This document shows positions 8,126 to 15,861 of a stretch of 64,000 bases of DNA, in pieces. The notes beneath the pieces are model-generated. The model saw only the letters and a list, made by a program, of their open reading frames with translations, did not search any database and was not told the origin of the DNA. The stretch is from Henriciella algicola. Lineage in GTDB: Bacteria > Pseudomonadota > Alphaproteobacteria > Caulobacterales > Hyphomonadaceae. The stretch covers positions 310,001 to 374,000 of the forward strand of contig NZ_QWGA01000003.1 of the NCBI RefSeq assembly GCF_003576245.1, written 5' to 3'. Position numbers and translations under genes: made by a program. Positions within the stretch are counted from its first letter, which is position 1; the number at the start of each line of letters is the position of its first letter.

Positions 8126-9943
8126 TCAGTCCTGATCGGTTTGTTCTGCTGCTTCATTGAGACGCGCCACACGTGCCTCACGTTCCGCCACTTCATGCCG
8201 ACGCCGTCGCCAATTCTCAGGTGACGCTGTCACCTCAGCCTTGGCCACGTCGCCAAATGCGCTGGCGTCGTCGCGGGCCACGTATTGCTCGAGGGCGATA
8301 AGCCATTCCCGTTCGTCAGCTCCATCGGGAGCTATAGCAGTTGTTGCGGGATAAGAATTGAGCAAGTCAGCAGCGCGCATGTTTCCAGACTGCACTAAAT
8401 GGGTCGCGATTGCGCTGCGGTCAACACCTGCGCCTGCGTCAGGCCACGAAATGATCACATCGCGCAAGGTTGCGACATCCTCATCAAGGAAGATCGCCAT
8501 GGAGAGTAGCTCAAATCCGACATCGATCAGATGGGGCGAATCAATGGCGCGCACCAGCAGGCCGAGGCCCCGCGTCTTCGCCGGTGCGCTGGTCTGGTGG
8601 GCTCCTTTGACCGGCGCGTCGGACCGCCCAGCGGGGCTACGCGCGCGCCGGCGCATCTGCCAGAGATGGTCATTCTTGCGGGATTTCAGCTCCTGCTCAT
8701 AGGCCGCGCGCACACCTGCATGCTGGATCGTGGCCGCCGCCTGCATCAGACGCGCTTCGAGCCCGGCCTGCCTTTCGGGCGTATCGAGCGGTTCGGCGTC
8801 ACGCTCCCGGCGCCAGAGCACCTCAATCAGCGGTACTGAGTTGGACAGCGCCTGTTTCATCGCTTCCGCGCCGGACTGGCGGATGAGGTCATCGGGGTCC
8901 ATCCCCCCAGAGAGCAGACAGAAGAACAGGGTCCGCTCTGGCTGGAGATGTGGCAGCGCGCGCTCAATCGAGCGGTAAGCGGCGCGAAGCCCCGCTGCGT
9001 CGCCATCGAAGCAGAGCACAGGCTCTGGCCCTGCGCGCCACAGAAGACTGAGCTGGTCTTCGGTCAGCGCCGTGCCGAGCGGGGCGACGGCATGACCGAT
9101 CCCCGCCTCTGCCATGGCGATGGCGTCCATATAGCCTTCGGTGACGATCAGCCCGCCTTCATCGGTGCTGCCGAACGCTTCGCGCGCATCCTTGTAGCGA
9201 TAGAGCACCCGCCCCTTGTGAAAGAGCTCTGTGTCATTGGAATTGAGGTATTTCGGCTTGGCATCCGGCTGTAGCCCCCTGCCCCCGAAGGCGATGACCT
9301 GACCGCGCACATCGGTGATCGGGAAGATAACGCGCCCACGGAAGCGGTCATACGGATCGCCCCCGCCCTCCCTCACGACAGCGAGGCCCGCATCGATAAT
9401 TTCCTGCATGCCGAAGCTTTCGGCCTTCAGATGGTCGATCGTCTTGCGCCAGTCATCGGGCGCATAGCCAAGCCGGTGACGCGCCCAGGCCGCCGCGCCT
9501 AGCCCGCGATTTTCAAGATATTCGCGCGCTTCGGTGCCTTCGGCGGTGCGCAGCCGCTCCTCGAAGAATTGGCAGGCCGCTTCGCAGCAGGCATAGAGCC
9601 GCTTGCGACGGTCATAGGTCTCTTCGTCCTGCGGCGTTGCCTTGGGCAGCTGCATGCCAGCTTCGTCGGCTAGCTTCTCGACCGCCTCCATGAAGGACAG
9701 CCGCTCGGTCTCCATGACGAAAGAGATGACGTCCCCGCCAATACCGGATGAGAAGTCCTTGAAGATGCGCTTCTGGTCGTTGACGTAAAAGCTCGGGCTT
9801 TTCTCATTGGTGAAGGGCGACAGGCCGACCCATTCCTTGCCCTGCTTTTTCAGCTTCACCTTGCGCCCGATGACATCGGACGGCCGGATGCGGGCCTTCA
9901 ACTCCTCGACGAAGCCATCTGGTATGCGAATGGAAGCTGACAT
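8126..9943 (-). CDS. dnaG: DNA primase DnaG with degenerate zinc-binding domain
   Basis: 605 residues from the ATG giving MSASIRIPDGFVEELKARI; a longer frame upstream looks unlikely. DnaG makes the RNA primers of replication. The TOPRIM core is clear (LIVTEGYMDAIAMAEAGIGHAVAPLGTALT, then FDGDAAG). The RNA-polymerase domain RYRYKDAREAFG-type motifs and a C-terminal helicase-binding region follow. Odd feature: at the N-terminal zinc ribbon the usual Cys/His ligands are replaced. The CPFH position reads SPFT (residues 42-45) and the YHCFGCG position reads FKDFSSG (61-67). The surrounding NEKSPSF fold residues are kept. Confidence 0.96.
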   Translation of the reverse strand: MSASIRIPDGFVEELKARIRPSDVIGRKVKLKKQGKEWVGLSPFTNEKSPSFYVNDQKRIFKDFSSGIGGDVISFVMETERLSFMEAVEKLADEAGMQLPKATPQDEETYDRRKRLYACCEAACQFFEERLRTAEGTEAREYLENRGLGAAAWARHRLGYAPDDWRKTIDHLKAESFGMQEIIDAGLAVVREGGGDPYDRFRGRVIFPITDVRGQVIAFGGRGLQPDAKPKYLNSNDTELFHKGRVLYRYKDAREAFGSTDEGGLIVTEGYMDAIAMAEAGIGHAVAPLGTALTEDQLSLLWRAGPEPVLCFDGDAAGLRAAYRSIERALPHLQPERTLFFCLLSGGMDPDDLIRQSGAEAMKQALSNSVPLIEVLWRRERDAEPLDTPERQAGLEARLMQAAATIQHAGVRAAYEQELKSRKNDHLWQMRRRARSPAGRSDAPVKGAHQTSAPAKTRGLGLLVRAIDSPHLIDVGFELLSMAIFLDEDVATLRDVIISWPDAGAGVDRSAIATHLVQSGNMRAADLLNSYPATTAIAPDGADEREWLIALEQYVARDDASAFGDVAKAEVTASPENWRRRRHEVAEREARVARLNEAAEQTDQD

Positions 9944-10026
9944 GAACGCCCAGTGTAACGCAGATGCCGCCCCAAGGGCCACTCTCCAATGCGGCGATCC
10001 ACAGCCCCGCCCCGGCCTGTGGATAA

Positions 10027-10791
10027 CTAGGCGGGAACGGCGCCTGCCGCTGCCTCTTCCTCAACGCGGATATAGCCTTCGCGCGGCAGGAGGATCCAGG
10101 CAATGATCCCCGCCATGACGTCGACCGCCACATGCACGATGATGCCCGGCCAGAGCGAGCCAGAGAGGACATAGGTCAGGGTCATGATGATCGTGACCGG
10201 CAGAATGCGGACCAGCCCCTGCACGCCCTGATAGATGTGGGCGAGGATGAAGACACCAATCGCCGCCAGTGCCGCCACCCAGAGCGGCATCACAAGGGCC
10301 AGTACGCTAATCAGGAAGGCGCGGAAGATGACTTCCTCGGTGATGCCTGCCGTAATCGCGACCAGAAAGAAACCCCAGCAGTCGCGGCGGCGACGCGGCA
10401 TCAGCGCGTCATAGTCGCCAGAGCCGAACATGGACTGGCGCAGCGTCTCCTGGACTTCTGCATCACGGCGTATGGCTGGCAGCTGGGCACACTGAAGCGC
10501 CAGGAAGCCGAGCGCGATCGCCCAGGCCGCGAACATGCCGATGCCACTGCCCCACGCGACACCGAGCGTCTCCAATGACCGGCCTGACGAGGTCCATGCC
10601 CAGACACTGATACCGCAGAGCAACCAGAGAAGTGAGCCTGTCACCGTCCAGTGAATGAAAGGACTGCGCGTCGGCCGGGCGGGCTTGCGGATGCGCCGAT
10701 AGATGTCCGAGGCCATGCCGCAGACCCAGAGAAGCAGGATCGCCCCAAGGCCTATGGCGAGTTCGCGTTCTGTCTGAATGAAAGTTTCCAT
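10027..10791 (-). CDS. CPBP family intramembrane glutamic endopeptidase
   Basis: 254 residues with several membrane helices. The abortive-infection/CAAX-protease signature is present: the paired glutamates in GITEEVIFRAFLISVLALV, the FILAHIYQG histidine and the HVAVDVMAGI motif. CPBP proteins are membrane proteases. In bacteria they act in bacteriocin immunity or processing, but the substrate here is unknown. It is divergent from the TetR gene and may share its control region. Confidence 0.88.
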   Translation of the reverse strand: METFIQTERELAIGLGAILLLWVCGMASDIYRRIRKPARPTRSPFIHWTVTGSLLWLLCGISVWAWTSSGRSLETLGVAWGSGIGMFAAWAIALGFLALQCAQLPAIRRDAEVQETLRQSMFGSGDYDALMPRRRRDCWGFFLVAITAGITEEVIFRAFLISVLALVMPLWVAALAAIGVFILAHIYQGVQGLVRILPVTIIMTLTYVLSGSLWPGIIVHVAVDVMAGIIAWILLPREGYIRVEEEAAAGAVPA

Positions 10792-10885
10792 GTTGCACCT
10801 ATCGGCGCCGCGTTTCGCAAACCGTATGCGCGGCGGTGTCGTTGAGCCCTCTGCTGCTTGAAAGCTCGCTCACTCTCGCCTAACA

Positions 10886-10905
10886 TGAAAGTGAATTCAC
10901 ATTCA
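10886..10905. promoter_or_regulatory. Inverted repeat, probable TetR-family operator
   Basis: TGAAAGTGAATTCACATTCA is a 20-base inverted repeat with a single mismatched pair (9 of 10 pairs match), centred on GAATTC. It lies 21 bases upstream of the TetR gene start, where an autoregulatory site is expected, and 95 bases from the divergent CPBP start. Confidence 0.6.
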
Positions 10906-10925
10906 CATATGAGAAAGAAGCTTCG

Positions 10926-11573
10926 ATGTCAAACAGCTTTGCCCGGCCAGCGACGCAGACGCGGTCCATCAAGACCCAGCAAAAGCTGATGGACGCCCTC
11001 GAGGCGCTGCTGCGGGAGAAAGACTTTGACGCGATCTCGGTGCCTGACCTTGCAGCCGAGGCAGGCGTCGCGGTCGGCACCGTATACCGCCGCTTTGAGA
11101 ACAAGGAGGCGCTGATCCCTCTTCTGTTCGAGCTCTGGACGACCCGCAGCGCGCTGCAGATGGAAACCGCCGCCGTTAAGGCCGAGGAAGTGACATCCGC
11201 AGACCTTCGCCAGCTTCTGCGCACACAGATGCGCGCTGCCTACAGCTTCATCCGCGAGCAAGCTCATATCCTGCGCGCGGTGCACTTGCAGGGACGGCTT
11301 CGCCCGCAGCTGATCGGCGAGGATTGGAAACAGCTCTGGAAAGATGCGCTGGCAGGCAACCGGGCCTTTCTGGAGCTTGTGAAAGACAGGATCGGCCAGT
11401 CAGATCTCGACCGCGCGGCAGAGATGATGATCTACATCGCCAATACGGCGCTCGTCGAAAAAGCCCTCTTCAATGAGGACGGCCCGGGTTACGTCGTCTC
11501 AGCGGAAGGCGATGCCTTCGCGGACGAGATTGCCGATATTGTCTACGGGTATCTGTCGCTCGGGCCTGCCTGA
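10926..11573 (+). CDS. TetR/AcrR family transcriptional regulator
   Basis: 215 residues. The N-terminal helix-turn-helix covers about residues 15-60: TQQKLMDALEALLREKDFDAISVPDLAAEAGVAVGTVYRRFENKEAL. The C-terminal ligand domain is helical and not assignable to a ligand. It is preceded by a purine-rich ribosome site and by the palindrome at 10886-10905, so it probably represses itself. Likely targets are this gene and perhaps the divergent CPBP gene; no efflux gene is adjacent. Confidence 0.93.
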   Translation: MSNSFARPATQTRSIKTQQKLMDALEALLREKDFDAISVPDLAAEAGVAVGTVYRRFENKEALIPLLFELWTTRSALQMETAAVKAEEVTSADLRQLLRTQMRAAYSFIREQAHILRAVHLQGRLRPQLIGEDWKQLWKDALAGNRAFLELVKDRIGQSDLDRAAEMMIYIANTALVEKALFNEDGPGYVVSAEGDAFADEIADIVYGYLSLGPA

Positions 11574-11585
11574 GCCAGCCCGTGC

Positions 11586-12074
11586 CTAGCGCAGCGCCTG
11601 ACGGACAGCCTTGCCGGCGGTGCCTGTGTCGATACGGCCGGGATAGCGGCTTTGCAGCTCCGCCATGCAGCGGCCCATATCTTTCAGCTTGGTCGCTTCC
11701 AGATCGTTCACCACGGCATCGACAGCGGTTTCGAGTGCTGCACCCTTAAGCGGCTGCGGCAGGAAGGACTGGAGGATCTCCATTTCCTCGCGCTCGCGCT
11801 CTGCATCCGTGATGCGGCCTGACTCGTCGAACTCACGCGCTGATACTTCGCGCTGGGCCACCATGATCTCGAGCAGCTTGCGAACCTCAGTGTCTTCGCA
11901 CCCCGCGCACTGGCCCTGTCCACGGGCCGTGACATCACGGTCGCGCATGGCACAGCTTACCAGACGCAGCGTGCGCGCACGAATGCCTTCGGCATCGTCG
12001 GCTTCAGCTTTCTGGAGTGCGATCAAAACACGGTCGCGGATCGTGTTAGCTGGAGAAACGTCTGTCTGTCCCAT
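11586..12074 (-). CDS. GatB/YqeY domain protein
   Basis: 162 residues from the ATG at 12074; an extended frame to 12119 has no support. The YqeY helical domain starts with IRDRVLIALQKAEADD and ends with KDMGRCMAELQSRYPGRIDTGTAGKAVRQALR, which resembles the tail domain of GatB that touches tRNA. Such stand-alone proteins are thought to aid tRNA-dependent amidation, but their role is unproven. An insert with a CAGCEDTE cysteine pair interrupts the domain. The neighbourhood carA / yqeY / dnaG / rpoD is conserved in alphaproteobacteria. Confidence 0.9.
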   Translation of the reverse strand: MGQTDVSPANTIRDRVLIALQKAEADDAEGIRARTLRLVSCAMRDRDVTARGQGQCAGCEDTEVRKLLEIMVAQREVSAREFDESGRITDAEREREEMEILQSFLPQPLKGAALETAVDAVVNDLEATKLKDMGRCMAELQSRYPGRIDTGTAGKAVRQALR

Positions 12075-12207
12075 ACCTGCTCTTTTATACATGGACCTCG
12101 AACTTGACGCCCGGGTCACTGCACGCCTATCTCACGCCGCCGAAGGATGAGGTCTGTTTGTGACCGAAACCCTAATGGCGTCTGACAGGACGCGAGGAGA
12201 TACGCCC

Positions 12208-13383
12208 ATGACCACCGGAAATCAACATGATTCACCAGCAACCGGCGCGATTGCGTTGGCAGATGGAACGGTTTTCCTGGGCCACGGTTCCGGCGCCGCA
12301 GGCGTTGCAGTGGGGGAGCTCTGCTTCAACACCTCGATCACCGGCTATCAGGAAATCCTCACCGACCCGTCCTATGCAGGCCAGGTCGTTCTGTTCACCT
12401 TCCCGCATGTTGGCAATGTCGGCGCGAACCCGGAAGACCATGAGGAATCCTCCGCTGAGGCAGGCCGCGCCGCCACCGGCGCCGTCTTCCGTGAGCCAAT
12501 TTCGCCGCCGTCCAACTGGCGCTCACGCGACCATTTCGACGCCTGGCTGGCGAAGAAGAACATCACCGCTGTCTCCAATGTCGACACGCGCGCGCTGACC
12601 CGCATCATCCGCGAGGGCGGCATGCCGAAATGCGCCGTCGCCTACGCACCGGACGGCAAGATCGACGTCGAAGCACTGATCGAAGCGGCGCGGGCCTGGG
12701 AAGGCCTAGAAGCAGCCGACCTTGCACTGAACGTCGTTGGCGATGCCGCCTATGACAATTCAGAGCGCCTCTGGGACCTTGCCACCGGCTTTGCCAATAA
12801 TGAGCAGACAGACTTCCACGTCGTCGTGCTCGACTATGGCGTGAAGAAGAACATCCTGCGCAACCTCGCCCATGTTGGCGCGCGCGCGACCATCGTTCGC
12901 GGCGACACCCCGTTTGAAGAGATCATGAAGCTCAACCCGGACGGCGTTGTCCTGTCGAACGGCCCCGGTGACCCGGCGGCGACCATCAAACGCTGCGGTG
13001 ACACGATCAAGAATCTGATCGACAGTGGCAAGCCGCTGCTCGGCATCTGCCTTGGCCACCAGCTTCTTGCGCTCGCACTGGGGGCTCAGACCAAGAAGAT
13101 GCCGCAGGGCCATCACGGCGCGAACCATCCCGTGAAGGATTTCGAGACCGGCAAGGTCGAGATCGTGTCCATGAATCACGGCTTCACCGTCGATACGGCG
13201 ACGCTGCCGGACGGCGTCGAGGAAAGCCACCGCTCGCTCTTCGACGGCACCAATTCGGGCCTTCGGGTCAAAGGCAAGCCGATCATCTCGGTCCAGCACC
13301 ACCCCGAGGCGAGCCCCGGCCCGCAGGACAGCTTCTACCTGTTCCAGCGCTTTGCAGGCTTCATGAAGGACCAACAGAGCTGA
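12208..13383 (+). CDS. carA: Carbamoyl-phosphate synthase small (glutaminase) subunit CarA
   Basis: 391 residues from the ATG at 12208, with AGGAGA seven bases upstream; the frame runs open further 5' but without a ribosome site. CarA releases ammonia from glutamine for CarB in arginine and pyrimidine synthesis. The N-terminal domain shows [33 protein letters not shown]. The C-terminal class I amidotransferase has the nucleophile cysteine in [16 protein letters not shown] and the His-Glu pair in [10 protein letters not shown]. The carB gene lies about 12 kb away on the same strand. Confidence 0.97.
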   Translation: MTTGNQHDSPATGAIALADGTVFLGHGSGAAGVAVGELCFNTSITGYQEILTDPSYAGQVVLFTFPHVGNVGANPEDHEESSAEAGRAATGAVFREPISPPSNWRSRDHFDAWLAKKNITAVSNVDTRALTRIIREGGMPKCAVAYAPDGKIDVEALIEAARAWEGLEAADLALNVVGDAAYDNSERLWDLATGFANNEQTDFHVVVLDYGVKKNILRNLAHVGARATIVRGDTPFEEIMKLNPDGVVLSNGPGDPAATIKRCGDTIKNLIDSGKPLLGICLGHQLLALALGAQTKKMPQGHHGANHPVKDFETGKVEIVSMNHGFTVDTATLPDGVEESHRSLFDGTNSGLRVKGKPIISVQHHPEASPGPQDSFYLFQRFAGFMKDQQS

Positions 13384-13415
13384 ACGCCATCTCCCCTCCC
13401 CCTGAAGCGCTTTGC

Positions 13416-14057
13416 GTGGGGGACAATCGTATCGGCGCGATTGCCGACGATCTCGCAACCAAAGGATGGAGCTGGCAGCCCGGCCTGCTCCCGGATGCGC
13501 TGACATCGGCGCTGCGCGCTGAACTCATCGTCCGCGATGCCGCCTCTGACCTTGGCCCTGCCGGTATTGGCCGCGAGGACGACTTCCATGTCGACCGGTC
13601 TGTCCGGCGCACGCGCATCACCTGGTTTGATGGATCGACGCCAGCCCAGCAGGACTTTCGCGGCTGGACCGAAACGCTGCGCAATGCGCTCAACCGCGAA
13701 CTGATGCTCGGCCTGTTCGAGATGGAAGTCTGCTTTGCCGTCTACCCGCCCGGCGGGTTCTATGACCGCCACCTCGACAGTTTTGCAGGCGCGCGAAACC
13801 GCGTCGTCTCCCTTGTCGCCTACCTCAATGAAGACTGGGACGACGCGCGCGGCGGTGCACTGGCAGTATGGAATGAAGGCGCAGGCAAGGACGATGCCCC
13901 CGCCGCCCGCATCATTCCGCAGCCCGGCGGCGTCGTTCTCATGCTGTCAGAAGCCATTCCACACGAAGTCGAAGTTACGCAGGAAACCCGCTACGGCCTC
14001 GCCGGCTGGTGGCGCGTGAACCAGTCCGGCGTCGGCCGCATTGACCCGCTGAGCTGA
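13416..14057 (+). CDS. 2OG-Fe(II) oxygenase (prolyl 4-hydroxylase-like)
   Basis: 213 residues from a GTG; no ATG is available in this frame nearby. The double-stranded beta-helix carries the iron ligands HxD in FYDRHLDSF and the distal His in AIPHEVEVT, with the 2-oxoglutarate arginine in QETRYGLAGWWR. This arrangement fits the P4Hc/SM-20-like group. The hydroxylated substrate is not known. It follows carA by 32 bases and may be read through from it, although no functional link is known. Confidence 0.87.
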   Translation: MGDNRIGAIADDLATKGWSWQPGLLPDALTSALRAELIVRDAASDLGPAGIGREDDFHVDRSVRRTRITWFDGSTPAQQDFRGWTETLRNALNRELMLGLFEMEVCFAVYPPGGFYDRHLDSFAGARNRVVSLVAYLNEDWDDARGGALAVWNEGAGKDDAPAARIIPQPGGVVLMLSEAIPHEVEVTQETRYGLAGWWRVNQSGVGRIDPLS

Positions 14058-14069
14058 TTTTCCACCCAA

Positions 14070-14117
14070 CACAGCCTCATGGTGAGCCTGACGAACCACG
14101 CTCACCATGAGGCTGTG
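14070..14117. repeat. REP-like palindrome between convergent genes
   Basis: Two perfectly complementary 18-base arms (14070-14087 and 14100-14117) flank a 12-base spacer CTGACGAACCAC. The core GAGCCTGACGAA resembles the GAGCCTGTCGAA core of dispersed palindromes common in alphaproteobacterial genomes. It lies between converging stop codons and may end transcription in both directions, although no T run follows. Confidence 0.7.
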
Positions 14118-14128
14118 GTGGATTTTGA

Positions 14129-15172
14129 TTAAACCCGCGCCCCCAACCGCTCTTCGCGCAGCGCTTTCAGCTTCGGCCCAAGCGTCGTTTCGAAATAGCG
14201 GTCGCAACCGATGCACATATTCTCGACCGTGCGCCCTGACCCGTCGACGGCGCTCGACATCTCCCTGAAGGCCTCAGCATCCTCCATCATGGCGTCTGGC
14301 GCACCGCGATTGATCGCCTGTATCTCTGGCAGCGTCCCGACGCTGGCCAGGATGTCCTCAAGCCGCTCCTCGGTCAGCTTGCCAAGCGGGGCCTTGGTCT
14401 TGAGACAACACGGATAGATTGACCCGTCAGGCTCGATCGCGACTTCTGAGCCTGCTTGTCCAAGGTGGAGGAAGTTCTTGCCACCAGACCAGCGCGCGCA
14501 GAAATTCGTGTCATAGCCTGCATTGGAAAGGCCATTGGCCCAGGCCCGGCCACGCGGCCAGAGTTCGCCAATCCAGAGGTCTTCCTGCGCGCCGAAGAAC
14601 AGGAAGGTCGGCCCCTCCGGGCGCTTTTCCTGTTGTGCTGGCATATTCAGCTTCTTCGATTTTGCGCCGCCCAAAGACACTTCGCTGACGCCGCGCGACG
14701 CCATCAGGTCCCTTATCTCCTGCATGAAGCGGAATTTCTTTTCGCCTTTCATGCCGACATGGAAGTCATCGATAGATGCGATGGCGATGCTCTCGACGCC
14801 GAGTTCAAGGCATTCGTCGAGGATTTGCGGCGTCAGCACATCACCTGTCATCTGCATGGAGATTTTCGGCGCCTTCGCCCCCCAGCGCGACTTGATCGCC
14901 CGGAGGACTGGATAGAACAACTCCTCGCGTACCCCGTCGATCAACAGTTCGCCGCCTGCAAGGATAAGGTTTGTGCGCTCACGCGTGCCGCTTTGCGGGT
15001 CGGCCCAGCTCATATCGTCGGGCAGATTGGCGAGAATTCGCTCGTACGAGGTCTGTCCCTCGGCAACGACATTCTTCAGGGCATCGCGCACATAGGGCCG
15101 GAAACGGTCGTCATAACAGTGCTTGCATTTGCGATGGCAGGCCCAGGTGAGGACCCAGTAGATAGACTGCAT
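14129..15172 (-). CDS. Radical SAM protein with SPASM-like C-terminus
   Basis: 347 residues from the ATG at 15172, preceded by GGGAAG; a TTG eight codons upstream sits too close to its GGAGG. The [4Fe-4S] motif CHRKCKHC (CxxxCxxC) is in WVLTWACHRKCKHCYDD near residue 10. Further cysteines near the C-terminus (IYPCCLKT and NMCIGCDRYFE) look like ligands for an auxiliary cluster as in SPASM/twitch proteins. Radical SAM enzymes cleave S-adenosylmethionine to start radical chemistry. No peptide substrate or partner gene is seen nearby, so the reaction is unknown. Confidence 0.88.
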   Translation of the reverse strand: MQSIYWVLTWACHRKCKHCYDDRFRPYVRDALKNVVAEGQTSYERILANLPDDMSWADPQSGTRERTNLILAGGELLIDGVREELFYPVLRAIKSRWGAKAPKISMQMTGDVLTPQILDECLELGVESIAIASIDDFHVGMKGEKKFRFMQEIRDLMASRGVSEVSLGGAKSKKLNMPAQQEKRPEGPTFLFFGAQEDLWIGELWPRGRAWANGLSNAGYDTNFCARWSGGKNFLHLGQAGSEVAIEPDGSIYPCCLKTKAPLGKLTEERLEDILASVGTLPEIQAINRGAPDAMMEDAEAFREMSSAVDGSGRTVENMCIGCDRYFETTLGPKLKALREERLGARV

Positions 15173-15214
15173 TTTGCTTCCCGGCGTCTGGTTCAACCTC
15201 CAGCGCTAAAGCAA

Positions 15215-15242
15215 GTGACCGGCCCTTGCGAGAGCCGGTCAC
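15215..15242 (-). terminator. Hairpin after the DUF2141 gene, weak terminator
   Basis: GTGACCGGC and GCCGGTCAC form a perfect 9-base stem about 20 bases past the DUF2141 stop. The following minus-strand sequence is only moderately T-rich, so termination is uncertain. A 12-base palindrome GTCTGTACAGAC overlaps the stop at 15253-15264. Confidence 0.4.
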
Positions 15243-15263
15243 GATAATGTGTGTCTGTACAGA

Positions 15264-15686
15264 CTATTGCGGATAGTTGACCGTCTCGGTGATGGCCGCT
15301 CCGTCGGCGTCGACAGCGACTTTCACGACATCAAATGTCGGCATGCCGCGCAGCGCAGACTGGTTGCTCATCGCGTAGCCTTCATCCGGCCAACCGCCCT
15401 CGGTCATATCGAACTCGCCATTATTGTTGAGGTCGTGCCAGACAGACACCGAATACTCGCCTTCAGGCAGGTCGAACGAGACCGTCACCGTGCCGGCTTC
15501 CGGGTCTTCGATCTTCTCGCCGGCAATGCCGTCCCATTTCATGAACTGCTCTTCGGTCTGAACACCGACATAGAGCGGCACGCCGCGATCCTCGACGCCC
15601 TCAAGCGTAACGGTCAGCGGTGCGGCGATAGCCGGGGCCGCAACAGCGCCAGCGATCAGGGCGGTGGTGATGATTTGCTTCAACAT
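15264..15686 (-). CDS. DUF2141 family exported protein
   Basis: 140 residues with a signal peptide (MLKQIITTALIAGAVAAPAIA, cleavage near residue 21). The mature part is the beta-rich DUF2141 domain: LPEGEYSVSVWHDLNNNGEFDMTEGGWPDEGYAMSNQ, then VKVAVDADGAAITETVNY. The DLNNNGEFD segment looks like a calcium-binding loop and is typical of the family. The protein is probably periplasmic; its function is unknown. Two tandem palindromes upstream (15713-15766) suggest tight control by a dedicated regulator. Confidence 0.88.
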   Translation of the reverse strand: MLKQIITTALIAGAVAAPAIAAPLTVTLEGVEDRGVPLYVGVQTEEQFMKWDGIAGEKIEDPEAGTVTVSFDLPEGEYSVSVWHDLNNNGEFDMTEGGWPDEGYAMSNQSALRGMPTFDVVKVAVDADGAAITETVNYPQ

Positions 15687-15712
15687 GGCAGTTTCCTTTC
15701 TTTCTGCAATGC

Positions 15713-15729
15713 ACTTTGTATTGCAAAGC
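15713..15729. promoter_or_regulatory. Palindromic operator, copy 1, upstream of DUF2141 gene
   Basis: ACTTTGTATTGCAAAGC holds the inverted repeat CTTTG-5-CAAAG, centred 35 bases upstream of the DUF2141 start. It shares its half sites with the copy at 15750-15766, centre-to-centre 37 bases. The regulator is not identified in this window. Confidence 0.65.
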
Positions 15730-15749
15730 TTATGACTGCCGTCAAGAGC

Positions 15750-15766
15750 ACTTTGTAAATCAAAGT
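15750..15766. promoter_or_regulatory. Palindromic operator, copy 2, upstream of DUF2141 gene
   Basis: ACTTTGTAAATCAAAGT is a perfect inverted repeat of six-base arms around five bases. Together with copy 1 it brackets the probable promoter of the DUF2141 gene. Confidence 0.65.
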
Positions 15767-15806
15767 ACGATTTCTTGGCTGGTCTATGTTCGAGAGGCGC
15801 ACAACG

Positions 15807-15834
15807 AAAAAAGCGGCCCGCGATGGGGCCGCTT
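15807..15834 (-). terminator. Intrinsic terminator of the S9 peptidase gene
   Basis: On the minus strand AAGCGGCCCC and GGGCCGCTT form a strong hairpin followed by six T, about 30 bases past the peptidase stop. Confidence 0.85.
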
Positions 15835-15861
15835 CCTTATTGTTCTCCTGAATGCGCGCTC

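Noticed and set aside
12104-12133. A TTGACG-based promoter upstream of carA
   Set aside because: The -35 is good but the -10 candidate agrees poorly, so I did not list it.
15253-15264. GTCTGTACAGAC palindrome as a LexA-type operator
   Set aside because: It lies at the end of a gene and overlaps a stop codon; the alphaproteobacterial SOS box is a GTTC direct repeat, which it does not match.
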